Origin: Rhizobium sp. R711
GTDB lineage: Bacteria > Pseudomonadota > Alphaproteobacteria > Rhizobiales > Rhizobiaceae
Assembly: GCF_002211365.1 (NCBI RefSeq)
Contig: NZ_LOKZ01000003.1
Coordinates: 150,118 to 214,117, forward strand
Direction: 5' to 3'
Length of the DNA: 64,000 bases
This document shows, piece after piece, positions 18,279-29,658 of the stretch. Numbering within the stretch: position 1 is the stretch's first letter; each line of letters starts with the position of its first letter. Made by a program: the position numbers and the translations under genes. The notes beneath the pieces were generated by a model, which had not been told where the DNA came from, searched no databases, and saw only the letters and a list, made by a program, of their open reading frames with translations.

Positions 18279-18283
18279 GGCTG

Positions 18284-18913
18284 ATGACGAAGGCGTCCGA
18301 CAGCAATGACAAGGAAGAGGTGGCTGATTTCTCGGCCGACTTCGGTCGTCTTGCTGCCGAGATGCTGGAGAACGCCCGCGTGCTCCCGGTGCCGCCTGTA
18401 ATGGTAAACCCGGCTGCGGCAATGGCTGCGGCGACCGCGATCGGTCTCGGCTTTTCGACGCAGATGGCCGGCGCATTCTTCGGAGCCTTGCAGGGCGCGC
18501 TCGATGCAACGAGCAAGCTAGCAGCCGTTCTGGACGAAACGCCGCCCGACGAGGGTAAGCCTCAGGTCGAGATCCAGCCGGAGAACGTTCGTCCTGCGCC
18601 TGCCAACAAGGTTGCAGGGAAGGTCAAGCTTTCTGTGGTTGCAGCAGAGCCGACCGCGAAGCCTCGTGTGGTAACGAAGCCAGCTCCGCGTGCTCGAAAG
18701 ACCGACGATCTGAAGCAGATTTCCGGCGTCGGTCCGAAGATCGAGCAGGTGTTGAATGCCAAGGGCATTCGCGCCTTTGCCGTGATCGCCAGCTGGTCGA
18801 CCGAGGACGCGGCACGCATCGACGCAGAGCTCGGTTTCGACGGGAGGATCGCTCGCGACGGCTGGGTTGACCAGGCTAAAGCACTGGTTGCTGGAGCGCG
18901 AAAGCGGAAGTGA
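18284..18913 (+). CDS. Nuo-operon protein of unknown function with ISGVGPKIE domain
   Basis: A 209-residue protein with no named function. Residues about 40-75 are hydrophobic and Ala/Gly-rich (AAAMAAATAIGLGFSTQMAG), resembling a phasin-like or membrane-associated helix. A Lys/Pro-rich linker follows, and the last 70 residues (DDLKQISGVGPKIEQVLNAK onward) are homologous to the C-terminal domain of NuoE in this same operon. It lies 5 bases after nuoF and before nuoG. Unknown reading frames at this place are reported in the nuo operons of other alphaproteobacteria. It may tether or stabilise the NADH-dehydrogenase module, which is inference. Confidence 0.85.
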   Translation: MTKASDSNDKEEVADFSADFGRLAAEMLENARVLPVPPVMVNPAAAMAAATAIGLGFSTQMAGAFFGALQGALDATSKLAAVLDETPPDEGKPQVEIQPENVRPAPANKVAGKVKLSVVAAEPTAKPRVVTKPAPRARKTDDLKQISGVGPKIEQVLNAKGIRAFAVIASWSTEDAARIDAELGFDGRIARDGWVDQAKALVAGARKRK

Positions 18914-19130
18914 ATTTTCGGCCGAAGAGGCTGGAGCAAGGTCAAGGCTGAAGAGTGAAGGGCAGGGGCCCGAAACTGCAAAGGCCGAAAGCCGATCCCG
19001 GATCTCGGGATGGGCGCAGAATTTGAGCGACACCGATGCCAACGGGGTAAGAACCGGCGTGGCAGCGAAACTGTTGCAAAGTGGGTTTGTTTGCCGCCAT
19101 CCGGCAAACGGGAAACAGGACTGAGTGACG

Positions 19131-21212
19131 ATGGCAAAACTGAAGATTGACGGCAACGAGATCGAAGTTCCGGATCATTTCACGCTGCTGCAGGCGTGCG
19201 AGGAAGCCGGTGCTGAAGTTCCGCGCTTCTGCTTTCACGAGCGCCTTTCGGTTGCCGGCAACTGCCGCATGTGCCTCGTTGAGGTGAAAGGTGGCCCGCC
19301 GAAGCCGCAGGCTTCTTGCGCCATGGGTGTGCGCGACATCCGCGGCGGCCCGAACGGCGAACTTCCGGAGGTCTTCACCAACACGCCGATGGTCAAGAAG
19401 GCCCGTGAAGGCGTGATGGAGTTCCTGCTGATCAACCATCCGCTGGATTGCCCGATCTGTGACCAGGGGGGCGAATGCGACCTGCAGGACCAGGCGATGG
19501 CCTTCGGCATCGACAGCTCGCGCTATCAGGAAGACAAGCGCGCCGTCGAAGACAAGTATATTGGACCGCTCGTCAAGACGGTCATGAACCGCTGCATTCA
19601 CTGCACGCGCTGCGTTCGCTTTACGACTGAAGTGGCCGGCATTTCCGAACTCGGCCTGATCGGCCGCGGCGAGGATGCCGAAATCACCACCTATCTCGAG
19701 CAGGCGATGACCTCAGAGCTGCAGGGCAACATAGTTGACCTCTGCCCGGTCGGCGCGCTGACCTCGAAGCCGTTCGCCTTCACGGCGCGTCCGTGGGAGT
19801 TGAACAAGACCGAAACGATCGACGTCATGGACGCGCTCGGCTCCGCAATCCGTGTCGATACGCGTGGCCGCGAAGTCATGCGCGTCATGCCGCGCGTCAA
19901 CGATCAGATCAATGAAGAGTGGATTTCTGACAAGAGCCGCTTCATCTGGGATGGCCTGAAGACGCAGCGTCTCGACCGCCCCTACGTCCGCAAGGATGGC
20001 CGTCTGCAGGCAGCGACCTGGGGCGAAGCCTTCGGCGCCATCAAGGCTGCCGTTGCCGCAACCAGCGGCGAGAAGATCGGTGCGGTCGCCGGCGATCTCG
20101 CATCCGTCGAAGAAATGTACGCGCTGTCGGAACTCGTGAAGTCGCTCGGTTCCGAGAACCTCGACTGTCGCCAGGATGGGACGGCACTTGATCCGTCGCT
20201 CGGCCGCGCAAGCTACCTCTTCAACCCGACGATTGAAGGCATCGAGCAGGCGGACGCACTGCTGATCATCGGTGCCAACCCGCGCTTCGAAGCCGCCGTG
20301 CTCAACGCTCGCATCCGCAAGCGCTGGCGTCGCGGCAACTTCCCGATCGGCGTGATCGGCGAAGCTGGCGAACTGCGTTATGACTATGAATATCTCGGCG
20401 CTGGCCCGGACACGCTGAAGGATATCGCCGACGGCAACCATGCGTTCGCGAAGGTTCTGACGGATGCCAAGAAGCCGATGATCCTCATCGGTCAGGGCGC
20501 TCTGTCACGTACCGACGGTGCTGGTGTTCTCGCAACTGCTGCAAAGCTTGCTGGCACGGTCGGCGCAGTCGTCGAAGGCTGGAACGGTTTTGCCGTGCTG
20601 CACACCGCAGCATCACGCGTTGGCGGTCTTGACCTTGGCTTCGTTCCGGGTGCCAAGGGCGTTAACGCCGCGGAGATGCTGACCTCGATGGACGTTCTCT
20701 TCCTACTTGGCGCCGACGAACTCGATTTCGGTGCCAAGAAGGCAAAGCTGACGGTCTACATCGGCTCGCACGGCGACAACGGTGCCCACAATGCCGACGT
20801 CATCCTGCCGGCGGCTGCCTATACCGAAAAGTCCGGCACCTGGGTCAACACCGAGGGTCGCGTTCAGATGGGCAATCGCGCCGGCTTTGCGCCGGGCGAC
20901 GCCCGCGAAGACTGGGCGATTCTGCGTGCGCTGTCCGACGTGCTTGGCAAGAAACTTGCATTCGATTCACTTAGCGAATTGCGTGCGAAGCTCTATGCGG
21001 CCTTCCCGCATTTCGCAGCGTTCGATGAGATCGCTGAAAGCGACAGCGCCAAAATTGCCGCAGTCGCGAAAAAAGCCGGCAAGATGAACAAATCCGGGTT
21101 TGCTTCGCCGGTCAAAGACTTCTATTTGACGAACCCGATCGCGCGCGCTTCGGCAGTGATGGCCGAGTGCTCGGCATTGGCCCGCAACAACTTCAAAGTC
21201 GCGGCAGAGTAA
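19131..21212 (+). CDS. nuoG: NADH-quinone oxidoreductase subunit G
   Basis: A 693-residue 75-kDa-type subunit holding clusters N1b, N4 and N5. Ligands are seen in FCFHERLSVAGNCRMCLVEV (2Fe-2S), in LDCPICDQGGECDLQD and in RCIHCTRCVRF, with the molybdopterin-like domain filling the rest. ATG at 19131 (MAKLKIDGNEIEV) is 10 bases after AGGA; an in-frame GTG two codons earlier is 4 bases after it, so the start is uncertain by two residues. A gap of 217 bases separates it from the preceding gene, the longest in the operon, and it holds nothing recognisable. Confidence 0.95.
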   Translation: MAKLKIDGNEIEVPDHFTLLQACEEAGAEVPRFCFHERLSVAGNCRMCLVEVKGGPPKPQASCAMGVRDIRGGPNGELPEVFTNTPMVKKAREGVMEFLLINHPLDCPICDQGGECDLQDQAMAFGIDSSRYQEDKRAVEDKYIGPLVKTVMNRCIHCTRCVRFTTEVAGISELGLIGRGEDAEITTYLEQAMTSELQGNIVDLCPVGALTSKPFAFTARPWELNKTETIDVMDALGSAIRVDTRGREVMRVMPRVNDQINEEWISDKSRFIWDGLKTQRLDRPYVRKDGRLQAATWGEAFGAIKAAVAATSGEKIGAVAGDLASVEEMYALSELVKSLGSENLDCRQDGTALDPSLGRASYLFNPTIEGIEQADALLIIGANPRFEAAVLNARIRKRWRRGNFPIGVIGEAGELRYDYEYLGAGPDTLKDIADGNHAFAKVLTDAKKPMILIGQGALSRTDGAGVLATAAKLAGTVGAVVEGWNGFAVLHTAASRVGGLDLGFVPGAKGVNAAEMLTSMDVLFLLGADELDFGAKKAKLTVYIGSHGDNGAHNADVILPAAAYTEKSGTWVNTEGRVQMGNRAGFAPGDAREDWAILRALSDVLGKKLAFDSLSELRAKLYAAFPHFAAFDEIAESDSAKIAAVAKKAGKMNKSGFASPVKDFYLTNPIARASAVMAECSALARNNFKVAAE

Positions 21213-21224
21213 GGGCAGGGGACT

Positions 21225-22268
21225 ATGGAATCGTTTGTTTCAACTTATGTCTTGCCCGGCCTCCTGATGGTCGGTCAGTCGCTTCTTCTCCTGGTCTGCC
21301 TGCTCGTCTTTATCGCCTACATCCTGTTGGCCGACCGTAAGATCTGGGCAGCCGTACAGCTCCGCCGCGGTCCGAATGTGGTGGGTCCGTGGGGCCTTTT
21401 CCAGTCCTTCGCCGATCTTTTGAAGTTCGTCTTCAAGGAGCCGGTTATCCCCGCTGGTGCCAACAAGGCAGTCTTCTTGCTCGCGCCTCTCGTCACCGTG
21501 CTTCTGGCACTGTCGACCTGGGCGGTCGTGCCGCTGGCGGATGGCTGGGTCATCGCCAACATCAATGTCGGCATCCTCTACATCTTCGCGATCTCGTCGC
21601 TTGAAGTGTACGGCATCATTATGGGCGGTTGGGCTTCGAACTCGAAGTACCCCTTCCTTGGTGCATTGCGCTCCGCTGCACAGATGGTGTCCTACGAAGT
21701 CTCGATCGGCTTCGTCATCGTCACCGTTTTGCTCTGCGTTGGCTCGCTGAACCTGACGGACATCGTCCATGCCCAGCAGGCTGGTCTCGGCACGCGCCTT
21801 GGTCTGCCGTCATCGTTCCTCGACTGGCACTGGCTGGCGCTGTTCCCGATGTTCATCATCTTCTTTATTTCGGCGCTGGCTGAAACGAACCGCCCGCCTT
21901 TCGATCTTCCTGAAGCCGAATCGGAACTCGTCGCCGGCTTCATGGTCGAATACGGCTCCTCGCTCTACATGATGTTCATGCTCGGCGAATATGCGGCCAT
22001 CGTTCTGATGTGCTCGCTGACGACGATCCTGTTCCTCGGAGGCTGGCTGCCGCCCGTCGACGTATGGCTCCTGAACTGGGTTCCGGGTGTTATCTGGTTC
22101 ACGCTGAAGTCGTGCCTGGTGTTCTTTATGTTCGCGATGGTCAAGGCGTTCGTCCCGCGCTATCGCTACGACCAGCTGATGCGCCTCGGCTGGAAGGTTT
22201 TCCTTCCGCTGTCGCTCGCCATGGTCGTTATCGTCGCATTCGTGCTGAAGCTGACGGGTTGGGCATGA
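21225..22268 (+). CDS. nuoH: NADH-quinone oxidoreductase subunit H
   Basis: A 347-residue membrane subunit (ND1 type) with eight transmembrane helices that completes the ubiquinone cavity. Family motifs are [20 protein letters not shown] near residues 35-54 and [20 protein letters not shown] near 215-234, with a conserved acidic loop in between. The ATG has AGGGGA 5 bases upstream. It follows nuoG by 12 bases, in the standard order. Confidence 0.97.
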   Translation: MESFVSTYVLPGLLMVGQSLLLLVCLLVFIAYILLADRKIWAAVQLRRGPNVVGPWGLFQSFADLLKFVFKEPVIPAGANKAVFLLAPLVTVLLALSTWAVVPLADGWVIANINVGILYIFAISSLEVYGIIMGGWASNSKYPFLGALRSAAQMVSYEVSIGFVIVTVLLCVGSLNLTDIVHAQQAGLGTRLGLPSSFLDWHWLALFPMFIIFFISALAETNRPPFDLPEAESELVAGFMVEYGSSLYMMFMLGEYAAIVLMCSLTTILFLGGWLPPVDVWLLNWVPGVIWFTLKSCLVFFMFAMVKAFVPRYRYDQLMRLGWKVFLPLSLAMVVIVAFVLKLTGWA

Positions 22269-22308
22269 TCATGCCGGCCCTCGTTTCAAGCAATATTGGA
22301 GGTTGAAG

Positions 22309-22800
22309 ATGGCAGGCTTGTCCAACGCGGTCAGCTCGCTGTTCCTGAAGGAATTCGTCGGTGCGTTCTGGCTGACCTTCCGGTACTTTTTTAAGCAGAA
22401 GGCAACGGTCAACTACCCGTTCGAAAAGGGACCGGTCAGCCCGCGCTTCCGCGGCGAACACGCGCTGCGTCGTTATCCCAACGGCGAAGAGCGCTGCATT
22501 GCCTGCAAGCTGTGTGAGGCGATCTGTCCTGCACAGGCGATCACCATCGAAGCCGGTCCCCGCCGCAACGATGGCACGCGCCGCACGGTTCGTTATGACA
22601 TCGACATGGTCAAGTGCATCTACTGTGGCTTCTGCCAGGAAGCGTGCCCGGTCGATGCGATCGTCGAAGGCCCGAATTTCGAATTTGCGACGGAAACACG
22701 CGAAGAGCTCTACTTCGACAAGCAGAAGCTCCTCGACAACGGCGACCGGTGGGAGCGTGAAATCGCGCGCAACATCGCGCTGGATGCTCCGTACCGTTGA
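22309..22800 (+). CDS. nuoI: NADH-quinone oxidoreductase subunit I
   Basis: A 163-residue TYKY-type ferredoxin-like subunit carrying 4Fe-4S clusters N6a and N6b. Both CxxCxxCxxxCP motifs are present: [16 protein letters not shown] and [16 protein letters not shown]. The ATG at 22309 is chosen because GGAGG lies at 22299-22303; the in-frame TTG just upstream is inside that signal. It passes electrons to N2 in NuoB. Confidence 0.97.
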   Translation: MAGLSNAVSSLFLKEFVGAFWLTFRYFFKQKATVNYPFEKGPVSPRFRGEHALRRYPNGEERCIACKLCEAICPAQAITIEAGPRRNDGTRRTVRYDIDMVKCIYCGFCQEACPVDAIVEGPNFEFATETREELYFDKQKLLDNGDRWEREIARNIALDAPYR

Positions 22801-22941
22801 TCGAAATTGAAATGCCGGAGTGTCGCCGCTCGCGCGGCTTCCGGTCAACATGCACCGGAGTTTTGCCGGAGAGTTCCGCGCGAAGCTTCATCGGGCAGGG
22901 AAACTCCCGGCTGCCCGGGGGAAGATGAAAAAGGCACCAAC

Positions 22942-23556
22942 ATGGGTCTGCAGGCTCTATTTTTCTATCTTTTCGCCTTTGTCGCGGTAGCGTCGGCGTT
23001 CATGGTCATCTGGTCGAAGAATCCGGTTCATTCGGTTCTCTTCCTGATCCTGGTTTTCTTCAACGCGGCTGGCCTCTTCCTGCTGCTGGGCGCCGAATTC
23101 CTGGCGATGATCCTGCTCGTCGTTTACGTCGGTGCCGTGGCCGTTCTCTTCCTCTTCGTGGTTATGATGCTCGACATCGACTTTACGGAGTTGCGCGCGG
23201 GCGTTCTCGAATACGCGCCGATCGGTGCGGTCATCGGGTTGATCCTTGCGGCTGAGCTGATCGTTGTCGGCGGTGGCAGCGTGATCTCGCCGGAGATCGC
23301 CAAAACGGTCACGATGCCGATCCCGCCGCTGTCTGAGCGCACGAATACCGCCGCTCTCGGCGATGTGCTCTATACGAATTACGTCTACTTCTTCCAGATC
23401 GCTGGTCTGGTGCTGCTCGTCGCGATGATCGGTGCGATCGTGCTGACGCTCAAGCATCGCCAGAACATCAAGCGGCAGAATATCGCCCGACAGGTTGCCC
23501 GCAGCCCTGAGACCGCCGTCGAAGTGGTCAAGGTCAAGCCGGGTCAGGGCGTTTGA
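22942..23556 (+). CDS. nuoJ: NADH-quinone oxidoreductase subunit J
   Basis: A 204-residue membrane subunit (ND6 type) with five transmembrane helices. The conserved third helix reads GAEFLAMILLVVYVGAVAVL near residues 50-69. The ATG at 22942 (MGLQALFFYLFAF) is the first start giving a normal N terminus; upstream in-frame codons encode an Arg-rich, non-homologous stretch. It lies 141 bases after nuoI, and only a weak AAAGG precedes the start. The tail after residue 175 is basic and longer than that of E. coli NuoJ. Confidence 0.94.
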   Translation: MGLQALFFYLFAFVAVASAFMVIWSKNPVHSVLFLILVFFNAAGLFLLLGAEFLAMILLVVYVGAVAVLFLFVVMMLDIDFTELRAGVLEYAPIGAVIGLILAAELIVVGGGSVISPEIAKTVTMPIPPLSERTNTAALGDVLYTNYVYFFQIAGLVLLVAMIGAIVLTLKHRQNIKRQNIARQVARSPETAVEVVKVKPGQGV

Positions 23557-23585
23557 GGCAGGCGCGAGCTTAAGGAACAAATACA

Positions 23586-23894
23586 ATGGTCATCGGACTT
23601 TCCCATTACCTGACGGTCAGCGCCATCCTCTTCACGCTCGGCGTCTTCGGTATCTTCCTGAACCGGAAGAACATCATCGTTATCCTGATGTCGATCGAGC
23701 TCATTCTGCTTGCGGTCAATATCAACATGGTCGCCTTCTCGTCGTTCCTCAACGACATCGTCGGCCAGGTTTTCGCATTGTTTATTCTGACCGTCGCTGC
23801 GGCTGAAGCGGCTATCGGTCTTGCAATTCTCGTCGTCTTCTACCGCAACCGCGGCTCGATCGGCGTCGAAGACGTCAATATGATGAAGGGCTGA
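23586..23894 (+). CDS. nuoK: NADH-quinone oxidoreductase subunit K
   Basis: A 102-residue membrane subunit (ND4L type) with three transmembrane helices. Buried glutamates expected in proton translocation are seen in [11 protein letters not shown] and in [11 protein letters not shown]. The length is standard. It sits 29 bases after nuoJ and 7 before nuoL. Confidence 0.97.
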   Translation: MVIGLSHYLTVSAILFTLGVFGIFLNRKNIIVILMSIELILLAVNINMVAFSSFLNDIVGQVFALFILTVAAAEAAIGLAILVVFYRNRGSIGVEDVNMMKG

Positions 23895-23901
23895 TAAGGC
23901 T

Positions 23902-25901
<2,000 letters not shown>

Positions 25902-25902
<1 letters not shown>

Positions 25903-27413
25903 TGACCGATTGGCCCATTCTTTCAACGGTCACCTTCCTGCCGCTCGTCGGCGTGGTGCTCCTGCTGCTGATGAATGAAAATGGTCCGAGTGGCCGCCGC
26001 AACGTGCTCAACATCTCGTTGATCACGACGATCGTGACGTTTGTCCTTTCGCTCTTTCTCTGGATCGGTTTCGACAATGCGAACCCGGGCTTCCAGATGA
26101 TCGAGAAGCATGGCTGGCTCGGCACCGGCATCAGCTATCACCTCGGCATTGACGGGATCTCGATGCTCTTCGTGATCCTGACGACCTTCCTCATGCCGTT
26201 CTGCGTACTGGCGAGCTGGCTCTCGATCGAAAAGCGCCTCAAGGACTACATGATTGCCTTCCTGATCCTGGAAGTGATGATGGTCGGCGTCTTCGTTTCG
26301 CTCGATATCGTTCTCTTCTACGTGTTCTTCGAAGCCGGCCTCATTCCGATGTTCCTCATCATCGGCGTTTGGGGCGGCAAGGATCGCGTCTACGCCAGCT
26401 ACAAGTTCTTCCTCTACACGCTGCTCGGCTCCGTTCTGATGCTGCTCGCCATCATGGCGATGTACTGGCAGGCCGGCACGACGGATATCCCGGCGCTGCT
26501 CGCCTATAAGTTCCCGCCGCAGATGCAGACCTGGCTCTGGCTTGCCTTCTTCGCATCCTTCGCAGTCAAGATGCCGATGTGGCCTGTTCACACGTGGCTT
26601 CCCGATGCACACGTTCAAGCGCCGACCGCGGGCTCGGTCATCCTGGCAGGCGTGCTTCTGAAGCTCGGCGGCTATGGCCTGATCCGCTTCTCGCTCGGCA
26701 TGTTCCCGGTTGCCTCCGAGTTCTTCGCGCCGCTCGTCTTCGCATTGTCGGTCATTGCCATCATCTACACCTCGCTGGTGGCGCTGATGCAGGACGACAT
26801 GAAGAAGCTGATCGCCTATTCGTCGGTCGCCCACATGGGTTACGTGACAATGGGTATCTTTGCGGCCAACGCGCAGGGTCTGCAGGGCTCGATCTTCCAG
26901 ATGCTATCGCACGGCATCGTCTCCGGCGCTCTCTTCCTTTGCGTCGGTGTGATCTACGACCGGACCCATACCCGCGAGATTGCGGCCTATGGCGGCCTGG
27001 TCAACAACATGCCAAAATACGCCGTCGCGATGATGGTCTTCACGATGGCGAACGTCGGCCTGCCGGGCACCTCGGGCTTCATCGGCGAATTCCTGACCCT
27101 GATTGGCGTCTTCCGCGTCAACACCTGGGTCGCACTCTTCGCCGCGACCGGCGTTATCCTCTCCGCCGCCTATGCACTCTGGCTCTATCGCCGGGTGATC
27201 TTCGGCGCGCTGGAAAAGGAAAGGCTGAAGGCGCTGCTCGACCTTTCTCCGCGTGAACAGTTGATACTTTATCCGCTGATCGCACTGACCATCTTCTTCG
27301 GCGTCTATCCGGCTCCGGTCTTCGATGTGACCGCTGCTTCGGTTGACCAGCTGATCCATAGCTATACGGCCGCAGTCCAGGCAGCGCAGGACGTTGCGCT
27401 GTCGATGAAATGA
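25902..27413 (+). CDS. nuoM: NADH-quinone oxidoreductase subunit M
   Basis: A 503-residue antiporter-like proton-pumping subunit (ND4 type) with about 14 transmembrane helices. The family motifs [18 protein letters not shown] (the essential Glu of helix 5) near residues 142-159 and [20 protein letters not shown] near 230 are present. ATG at 25902 overlaps the nuoL stop in TGATG. An earlier in-frame ATG at 25875 lies inside nuoL and is rejected. Confidence 0.97.
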
Positions 27414-27431
27414 TGACGGGACTTTTGGGAC

Positions 27432-28877
27432 ATGACCTCTGAAACTATTCTCGCAAGCCTGCATCTTTCCATTCCGGAGTTGATCCTCGCTGTCGGCGCC
27501 CTGGCGTTGCTAATGATCGGCGTCTTCTCGGGAGAGCGTTCGGGCCGTATGGTCAGCGTTCTCGCGATGATCGTGCTGGCTGCTGCCGCGCTCTGGCTGA
27601 TTTTCGTTCCCAGCGAAGGCGTTGCCTATGGCGGCGTCTTCCTGTCGGACGGCTTCGGTCGCTTCATGAAGATCACGGCATTGGTTGGATCGATCTCGGC
27701 GCTCTTCATGTCGCTCGGCCTCGCCAAGGAAAACCAGCTCGATAAGTTCGAGTTTCCGGTACTGCTCGTGCTCTGCACGCTCGGTATTCTGCTGATGATT
27801 TCGGCCAACGATCTCATCTCGCTCTACCTCGGTCTTGAACTGCAATCGCTCGCGATCTACGTCGTTGCTGCGATCAATCGCGAGAGCGTCAAGTCCACGG
27901 AAGCCGGCCTGAAGTACTTCGTGCTCGGCGCGCTTTCCTCGGGCATGCTGCTGTACGGCATGTCGCTGGTTTATGGCTTCACCGGTCACACGCAGTTCGC
28001 TGATATCGCCCAGGCTCTGACCGTCGACGGTGCCCGCTCGCTTGGCCTCGTCTTCGGCCTCGTGTTCATCCTCGCCGGCATCGCCTTCAAGATTTCCGCA
28101 GTTCCGTTCCACATGTGGACGCCGGACGTTTATGAAGGTGCGCCGACCCCGGTCACGGCTTTCCTTGCCAGTGCCCCGAAAGTTGCCGCGATGGCGATGA
28201 TGACCCGCATTGTGATCACCGCCTTCCAGCCGGTCCTGGCGGATTGGCAGCAGGTCGTGGTGTTCATTTCGATCGCTTCCATGCTGCTTGGTTCCTTTGC
28301 CGCAATCGGTCAGAAGAACATCAAGCGACTGATGGCCTATTCGTCGATCGGTCACATGGGCTACGCATTGGTTGGCCTTGCCGCGGGCAACCAGACCGGC
28401 GTTTCCGGCGTCATGCTCTACATGGTCATCTACATGGTGATGACGCTCGGCAGCTTCGCGATCATCATGTCGATGCGCCGCAAGGACGGGACGGTTGTCG
28501 AGGAGGTCAATGACTTGGCTGGCCTGTCGACCACCAATCCGTTCATGGCAACGGTGCTGACCATCCTCATGTTCTCGCTGGCCGGTATTCCTCCGCTCGC
28601 AGGCTTCTTCGCCAAGTACTTCGTGTTTGTCGCTGCAATCGAGGCCAAGCTCTATGCGCTTGCCATCATCGGCGTTCTGGCATCGGTCGTCGGCGCTTAC
28701 TATTACCTGCGCGTCATCAAGCTGATGTGGTTTGATGAAGCCACGGGCGAGTTCGCTCGCGTCTCGGCGTCTCTTCGTCTTGTCTTTGGCCTGTCCGGCC
28801 TCTTCGTTCTCGCCTATGTCTTCATCGGCGGTCCGATCGGCGGTGCGGCCGAGCTTGCTGCTGCGACGCTCTTTTGA
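27432..28877 (+). CDS. nuoN: NADH-quinone oxidoreductase subunit N
   Basis: A 481-residue antiporter-like subunit (ND2 type), the last structural gene of the complex I operon. It has about 14 transmembrane helices with [20 protein letters not shown] near 130-149 and [20 protein letters not shown] near 227-246. GACGGGAC lies upstream of the ATG. Its stop codon overlaps the birA start (TGATG), so birA is translated as part of the same transcript. Confidence 0.97.
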   Translation: MTSETILASLHLSIPELILAVGALALLMIGVFSGERSGRMVSVLAMIVLAAAALWLIFVPSEGVAYGGVFLSDGFGRFMKITALVGSISALFMSLGLAKENQLDKFEFPVLLVLCTLGILLMISANDLISLYLGLELQSLAIYVVAAINRESVKSTEAGLKYFVLGALSSGMLLYGMSLVYGFTGHTQFADIAQALTVDGARSLGLVFGLVFILAGIAFKISAVPFHMWTPDVYEGAPTPVTAFLASAPKVAAMAMMTRIVITAFQPVLADWQQVVVFISIASMLLGSFAAIGQKNIKRLMAYSSIGHMGYALVGLAAGNQTGVSGVMLYMVIYMVMTLGSFAIIMSMRRKDGTVVEEVNDLAGLSTTNPFMATVLTILMFSLAGIPPLAGFFAKYFVFVAAIEAKLYALAIIGVLASVVGAYYYLRVIKLMWFDEATGEFARVSASLRLVFGLSGLFVLAYVFIGGPIGGAAELAAATLF

Positions 28878-29641
28878 TGAACTCTGAGGCACGGCGCCGG
28901 ATATCGCTCGACGATTTCAGGCACGAGGCTCTGTCGGAGACATCGTCCACGAACAGCGAATGCCTTGCCCGTGCGCGGGCAGGGGACCGCGGTCTCCTTT
29001 GGATCACGGCGGAAAAGCAGACCGGCGGCCGCGGTCGCCGGGGACGGCCCTGGGTTTCGGAGCGGGGCAATCTCTACGCCTCGCTTCTTCTCGTCGATCC
29101 GGCTCCCATGGAGCGCCTCGGCTCGCTGCCGCTGGCAATCGCCGTCGCAGTGCATCAGGCTGTTCGCCATGTGCTGCCGCATACGGCCGAACCGCTGGAA
29201 GTGAAGTGGCCGAACGATATCCTGATCGGACGAAAGAAGACTTGTGGCATTCTCGTCGAGGGCGAAACCCTTCCGGACGGACGCCATGCGCTCGTCATTG
29301 GCATCGGTATCAACGTCGCATTCATGCCCGACAACCCGCTCTATCCGGTGACCTGCCTGCGCGAGCAAGGGAGCTCCGCTTCCCCTGAAGAGGTTTTCGC
29401 CCATCTCTTTGCGTCGATGGCGGAGGTCTTGGAGGCATGGGACCGCGGCCGTGGCGTGCGCGAAATCACCGAACGCTGGCGCCGAGTTGCCTGCGGCATT
29501 GGCGAAAAGATAACTGTGAACCTGCCGGACCGGTCGATTTCCGGCCACTTCGCCGGAATTGATGATAATGGCCTGTTGATGCTCGATACCGGCGCAGGCA
29601 GGATGATGACGATTGCCGCCGGCGATGTCTTCTTTGGTTGA
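28877..29641 (+). CDS. birA: Biotin-[acetyl-CoA-carboxylase] ligase
   Basis: A 254-residue enzyme that makes biotinyl-AMP and attaches biotin to the lysine of carboxylase carrier domains. The biotin/ATP loop GGRGRRGRPWVS is near residues 49-60 and KWPNDILIGRKKTCGIL near 111-127. The C-terminal SH3-like cap is present. It lacks the N-terminal winged helix of E. coli BirA, so it is a class I ligase with no repressor role. ATG at 28877 overlaps the nuoN stop. Linkage of birA with nuoN is usual in rhizobia. Confidence 0.95.
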   Translation: MNSEARRRISLDDFRHEALSETSSTNSECLARARAGDRGLLWITAEKQTGGRGRRGRPWVSERGNLYASLLLVDPAPMERLGSLPLAIAVAVHQAVRHVLPHTAEPLEVKWPNDILIGRKKTCGILVEGETLPDGRHALVIGIGINVAFMPDNPLYPVTCLREQGSSASPEEVFAHLFASMAEVLEAWDRGRGVREITERWRRVACGIGEKITVNLPDRSISGHFAGIDDNGLLMLDTGAGRMMTIAAGDVFFG

Positions 29642-29658
29642 TTGGAAATAAGAATAAT

